From Neisseria lactamica (lineage in GTDB: Bacteria > Pseudomonadota > Gammaproteobacteria > Burkholderiales > Neisseriaceae), in contig JUNU01000205.1 of assembly GCA_001067655.1 (NCBI GenBank), positions 1-17,556 of the forward strand: DNA of 17,556 nt, written 5' to 3'. The translations under genes and the position numbers were made by a program. Position 1 is the stretch's first letter. The number at the start of each line of letters is the position of its first letter. This document shows positions 14,377 through 17,556 of this stretch, piece after piece. The notes beneath the pieces were generated by a model. The model was not told the DNA's origin. It worked only from the letters and a program-made list of their open reading frames with translations, and made no database searches.

Positions 14377-15069
14377 TCAAACCGCTACCCCCGCCAGTTT
14401 GCCGATAAAGCCGGTAACGGCCAACGCCGCCACGCCCCACAGGCACACGCGCAAGACGGCGGGTGCGACGGGTGCGCCGCCGAGTTTGGCGGAGGTGTAA
14501 CCCAGCGCGGCAAGTCCGAACAAAGTGGTTGCCGCCAGCGTAGGGATAAGGGCGGTGGGGGCGGTCAGCGCGACCAGCAGCGGCAGTATGGCGCCGGCGC
14601 AGAACGAACCGGCGGAGGCAAGCGCGGCCTGCATGGGCTTGGCGGCGGAGGTTTCGGTAATGCCGATTTCGTCGCGTGCATGGGCGGAGAGCGCGTCGTG
14701 TTCCATCAATGCTTGCGCGACTTCGGCGGCAAGCGGGTCGGGCAGGCCGCGGCGGCGGTAAATTTCGGTCAGTTCTTCTAGTTCGGCATTGGGGTTGGCT
14801 TCCAACTCGTAGCGTTCTTTGTGCAAATCGGCTTTTTCCGTGTCCGACTGGCTGGATACGGAAACGTATTCCCCCGCCGCCATCGAGACCGCGCCGCCGA
14901 TAAGGGCGGAGGCGCCCGTCAGCAGCAGGGTTTGGAAATCGGGGGCGGCGGCCGCGACACCCGTCAGCAGCGAAGCGGTGGAAATCAGTCCATCGTTCGC
15001 GCCCAATACGCTCGCGCGCAGCCAGTTGTTGCGGTTGCTGAAATGGCGTTCGCTGTGTTGTGAATACAT
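14377..15069 (-). CDS. VIT1/CCC1-family iron/manganese transporter
   Basis: The 230-residue membrane protein begins with a short polar segment, then the family signature LRASVLGANDGLISTASLL with D26, followed by two membrane helices (about 20-42 and 46-70) carrying M63 and E67. D26 and M63 match conserved metal-path residues of plant VIT1. A charged cytosolic helical region (about 75-140), rich in Glu and His and resembling the VIT metal-binding domain, leads to three further helices (about 147-170, 173-195, 203-228). The family moves Fe2+ or Mn2+ out of the cytosol, usually against protons, so a role in metal detoxification is likely. Reverse-strand AGGAAC before the ATG is the ribosome site. 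No ferritin-like domain is fused. The gene is GC-rich. Confidence 0.9.
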   Translation of the reverse strand: MYSQHSERHFSNRNNWLRASVLGANDGLISTASLLTGVAAAAPDFQTLLLTGASALIGGAVSMAAGEYVSVSSQSDTEKADLHKERYELEANPNAELEELTEIYRRRGLPDPLAAEVAQALMEHDALSAHARDEIGITETSAAKPMQAALASAGSFCAGAILPLLVALTAPTALIPTLAATTLFGLAALGYTSAKLGGAPVAPAVLRVCLWGVAALAVTGFIGKLAGVAV

Positions 15070-15175
15070 GGCAGTGTTCCTGTGGCGTTTTGCATTATGG
15101 TAGCACCGTATCGGCTTATCGGGGTGGCGTAAATGGTTGTTTGCAAGCTGAAAATTCGGTCATACTTGATAATAA

Positions 15176-15204
15176 TTGTCGCTCAAACGGGTTTGTGGTA
15201 TAAA
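15176..15204 (+). promoter_or_regulatory. Candidate promoter of the acyl-CoA dehydrogenase gene
   Basis: TTGTCG (15176-15181) and TATAAA (15199-15204) are separated by 17 bases and lie 50 bases before the ATG at 15255, in the divergent gap to the transporter gene. Match is 4/6 and 5/6 to the sigma-70 consensus. Confidence 0.5.
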
Positions 15205-15254
15205 TCCTAGAAATTTAGCTCTAAACTCTAATAACCGCCGTTCAACAGAGAATC

Positions 15255-16685
15255 ATGATGACACACACCGAATCAAGCGCGCAGCCGTCAACTATGGACA
15301 CGGCTGCTTTTTTAAAGCACATCGAATCCGCATTCCGCCGCATTTTTTCAGACGACCTCAACCTCATGCAATACCTGCCCGAAGACAAATGGCTTGCCTT
15401 GAAGCAGGCGGGTTTGCTGTTGCCCTTCCTCGACAAAAAACACGGCGGCCGTAAGGGCAGCCAGTTTGAAATCCAAGAAGTCCTGCGGATTGCGGGGCAT
15501 TACGGCGTGCCCGTTACCCTGCGTACAGGCATCGAAGGCGCACTGGTGTTGCAGCCTCTGCAAGAGTTCGGCGACGAAGCGCAAATCGCGCAAGGTTTGG
15601 AGATGATTTTCAAAGGCGAAGGCGGCGGTTTGGGCATTACCGAACCCGAAACCTCCGGCGCGGCGATTGCCCGCGAAATGCAGTCCTACTACGAATACAT
15701 CGACGAAAAAACGATTTACGTCAACGCCGCGAAATATTGGCAGGGCAACTCGCAAAGCGATTTCCTCCTCGTCGCCGCCAAAGAGCGCAAAAACGGCAAA
15801 CTCTCCAAAGTCATCAACCTGCTGCTCGTTCCCAAGGAATACATCCGCTACGAAGCCCTCACATCCGAAGGCTTGCGCGCCGTCCGTTATGCCGTCAACC
15901 GCATTGATGCCGAAATGCCCGCCGCCGCCGTCATGAAACTCTCCCAGAGCGATGCCGCCGGTTTGCGCGCGTTCCAAAACATCTTTATCCGCAGCCGCCT
16001 GCAACTGATCGGCATGACGCACGGCATCATGGAATACATCCTTGAAAACCTGAACCGATACGTCCGCAACGACATCAAATTCGTCGATTACGAACGCCGC
16101 GAAATCCAGCGCCGTCATCAGGTTTCCGAAATCCTTTACCGCTATGTCTGCCATTCCGTTTCGCCCGTTGCACCCGTCGCCCATCAACTGATGGAGGCAA
16201 ACATCATCAAAACCCTAGCCACGGAATACACTTACGCCGCAGCGCAAATGTTGCAAAAACTCTTAGGTGCGAAGGGTTTTGAACGCGGACACACCGCCAG
16301 CAATATCGCTATCGACATCCGCCCCTTCACGATTTTTGAAGGTCCGAACGATATGCTTTATGCCGAGATTTACGACCAGTTCGTCCGTGCCACCGCCGAA
16401 GAAAAAGAAGCGGGCATTAAGTTGGACAAAAACCAAACCCTGCTCGATCGTCTGCAAACCGACGCCCGCTTTGCCGCCGTTGCCCGCGACTACACCTTGC
16501 CCGAAGACATCCGTAGCTTCCTGCAGGAACACGCCCTGACCGACGCCTGCGCCTTGCAAAAAGTCTTCATCGGCAAAATCATCGCCCGACTCTTCGTTTT
16601 CGTACAGGCAGAACATGAAGACACCGCAGCCTTCCTGCTGAACGACATCCGCAAAGACATATTGGATTGCCGATATTGCAGTTGA
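15255..16685 (+). CDS. Acyl-CoA dehydrogenase family protein, orphan
   Basis: The 476-residue protein has the acyl-CoA dehydrogenase fold: an N-terminal helical part (to about 115), a beta domain with the FAD-contact segment LGITEPETSGAAI (126-138), and a C-terminal helical domain (from about 240). FTIFEGPNDM (358-367) holds E362 at the position of the catalytic base in this family. The segment after about 380 is an extension beyond the usual 380-400 residues. Such enzymes oxidise acyl-CoA thioesters and pass electrons to ETF. No ETF, thiolase or ligase gene is nearby, so the substrate is unknown and it may not act on ordinary fatty acyl-CoA. Two ATG codons stand in tandem (15255, 15258). A DUS (15347-15358) lies inside the coding region, read as FSDDL (31-35). 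Confidence 0.88.
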   Translation: MMTHTESSAQPSTMDTAAFLKHIESAFRRIFSDDLNLMQYLPEDKWLALKQAGLLLPFLDKKHGGRKGSQFEIQEVLRIAGHYGVPVTLRTGIEGALVLQPLQEFGDEAQIAQGLEMIFKGEGGGLGITEPETSGAAIAREMQSYYEYIDEKTIYVNAAKYWQGNSQSDFLLVAAKERKNGKLSKVINLLLVPKEYIRYEALTSEGLRAVRYAVNRIDAEMPAAAVMKLSQSDAAGLRAFQNIFIRSRLQLIGMTHGIMEYILENLNRYVRNDIKFVDYERREIQRRHQVSEILYRYVCHSVSPVAPVAHQLMEANIIKTLATEYTYAAAQMLQKLLGAKGFERGHTASNIAIDIRPFTIFEGPNDMLYAEIYDQFVRATAEEKEAGIKLDKNQTLLDRLQTDARFAAVARDYTLPEDIRSFLQEHALTDACALQKVFIGKIIARLFVFVQAEHEDTAAFLLNDIRKDILDCRYCS

Positions 16686-16703
16686 TGATAGTTTAAGGCA
16701 GAG

Positions 16704-16734
16704 AGGTCGTCTGAAATCAGTTTTCAGACGACCT
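16704..16734 (+). terminator. Inverted DUS pair after the acyl-CoA dehydrogenase gene
   Basis: AGGTCGTCTGAAA (16704-16716) pairs perfectly with TTTCAGACGACCT (16722-16734) around a five-base loop, 19 bases after the stop codon. No strong T-run follows, so it may act partly as terminator and partly as uptake signal. Confidence 0.65.
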
Positions 16735-16806
16735 AGGACGGATTTTCATATTTTCAATTCAAAAGCAGTTTCGTTACGAAAATCAAATGAATCAAGTGAT
16801 TTAGCC

Positions 16807-17376
16807 ATGTTCATTGACTTTCAGACGACCTCAAAGCCCATGACCCTCTCTAAACTTCCTCTTTGGCAGACTCCCGAACAAGTCTGCGACATCTTACTTG
16901 CGCTGCCGGAAAAGCAGCGCAATCGTGCGTTGTACGAACTCGTTTTCCTTTTTGATCATGAAAACCCGCAAGGTCGGACGGAAGCCGAAAGTCAGCTTGC
17001 CACCCTGCGCCTGCTGTGGCATGATCCGCGTTTTCAAGGTTTGGAAAACATCAAACATTGGTTACGCGATGTGCTTGGGTTAGACGAGTCAAACGGTTCA
17101 TGGCTTGTGTTGCAGGGCGATATCGAAACGTTGATGGAAATGCTCCATCCCGAAACCTGCCGCACTTACGGAGAATACGGCGGTATGTTCAAAAGCGCGC
17201 AAACGCTCGAACCTTTTGTCGCCCGAATGTTCGAGCGTGATACCGAAGCCTCGCGCAGCATGGCTTGGGACTGTCTGTATTGGAACAAAGAGCTCCGCTG
17301 TTTACGCCCCGATTGGGATGAATGGTTGAAAGAAGAAATCCGAAATCTGCACGATAAATACGGCGAAAACAAATAG
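16807..17376 (+). CDS. Hypothetical cytosolic protein, unrecognised family
   Basis: The frame gives 189 residues from ATG 16807 or 178 from ATG 16840 (MTLSKLPLWQ). The shorter start is plausible because the intervening 11 codons consist largely of an uptake sequence (TTCAGACGACCT, 16820-16831); neither start has a clear ribosome binding site. The product has no signal peptide or membrane helix. It is acidic and helical-looking, with many Trp, for example PLWQTPEQVCDILL near the start, LRLLWHDPRFQG, WLRDVLGLDES and CLRPDWDEWLKEEI near the end. I do not recognise it. The nearest gene upstream is separated by a DUS hairpin, so it is probably its own transcription unit. Confidence 0.7.
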   Translation: MFIDFQTTSKPMTLSKLPLWQTPEQVCDILLALPEKQRNRALYELVFLFDHENPQGRTEAESQLATLRLLWHDPRFQGLENIKHWLRDVLGLDESNGSWLVLQGDIETLMEMLHPETCRTYGEYGGMFKSAQTLEPFVARMFERDTEASRSMAWDCLYWNKELRCLRPDWDEWLKEEIRNLHDKYGENK

Positions 17377-17451
17377 CCGCCGCAACTGATTCAGATTGAC
17401 TGAAAGGTATTTCTGACTTTGAGCGGCTGAAAATCAAACCCGACTGTTTTT

Positions 17452-17556
17452 TATAGTGGATTAACTTTAAATCAGGACAAGGAGACGAAGCCGCAGACAG
17501 TGCAGATAGTACGGAACCGATTCACTTGGTGCTTCAGCACCTTAGAGAATCGTTCT
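17452..17556. repeat. Correia repeat element, left part (truncated by window edge)
   Basis: TATAGTGGATTAA (17452-17464) is the Correia terminal repeat. What follows matches the internal Correia sequence as I remember it, including GACGAAGCCGCAGACAG and the hairpin GGTGCT/AGCACC (17528-17533 with 17536-17541). The first 50 bases are the inverse of window positions 1-49. The element runs off the window before its other end. Confidence 0.9.

Noticed and set aside
15348..16187. 279-residue minus-strand frame over the acyl-CoA dehydrogenase gene
   Set aside because: Antisense shadow; the + strand frame has the FAD and catalytic motifs.
1..17556. tRNA, rRNA, insertion sequences with transposase, phage genes
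   Set aside because: I looked for tRNA-like cloverleaf ends, rRNA stretches and transposase or integrase motifs and saw none in the window.

Overview
The window looks like chromosome of a commensal Neisseria. The evidence is the many DNA uptake sequences (DUS), mostly of the AGGTCGTCTGAA form and often arranged as inverted pairs behind genes. Correia-type repeat ends (terminal TATAGTGGATTAA) lie at both edges of the window, and the ilvI-ilvH-monooxygenase-ilvC order fits Neisseria. As I remember it, the GGTCG dialect points towards the N. mucosa/N. sicca group rather than the meningococcus/gonococcus group. This was not checked.

Layout. 1-49: right end of a Correia element. 66-1591: a small secreted protein and a Rieske oxygenase. 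1592-1991: a leader region that contains a short ORF (1773-1859) very rich in Val, Ile and Leu codons, a good candidate for an ilv attenuation leader peptide. 1992-5665: the branched-chain amino acid operon ilvI, ilvH, a small ABM-type monooxygenase and ilvC, closed by a strong intrinsic terminator. 5885-7733: three leftward genes, namely a secreted protein, a HEAT-like helical-repeat protein and a small secreted protein. 7813-7870: two inverted REP-like hairpins. 8038-10210: two overlapping, very AT-rich genes read rightward. 10299-14177 (minus): mfd, with a repeat-built insertion of about 160 residues. 14377-15069 (minus): a VIT1/CCC1-type metal transporter. 15255-16685: an acyl-CoA dehydrogenase homologue. 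16807-17376: an unrecognised protein. 17452-17556: left part of a second Correia element.

The strongest candidate for an undescribed system is the overlapping pair at 8038-10210. The first gene encodes a 108-residue, probably helical protein ending in a Gly/Asn-rich motif (GDINSNGGSVNIGN). The second encodes a 617-residue coiled-coil plus TPR protein that begins with a near copy of that motif (GNINSNGGNISIGN). The DNA of the two copies differs at many third codon positions while the protein is kept. The same motif at the C-terminus of a small protein and at the N-terminus of the neighbouring large repeat protein is the layout of bacterial amyloid-signalling effector/receptor pairs. Here, however, the receptor has no visible NTPase domain. 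The pair lies in an AT-rich stretch (about 6.5-10.2 kb) between ilvC and mfd, which suggests transfer.

Other points of note are the mfd insertion, a patch of GGCCG-dialect DUS restricted to 12.3-14.4 kb, and window ends that fall inside two Correia copies, as expected for a contig broken at repeats. GC statements are estimates by eye, and no database search was made.
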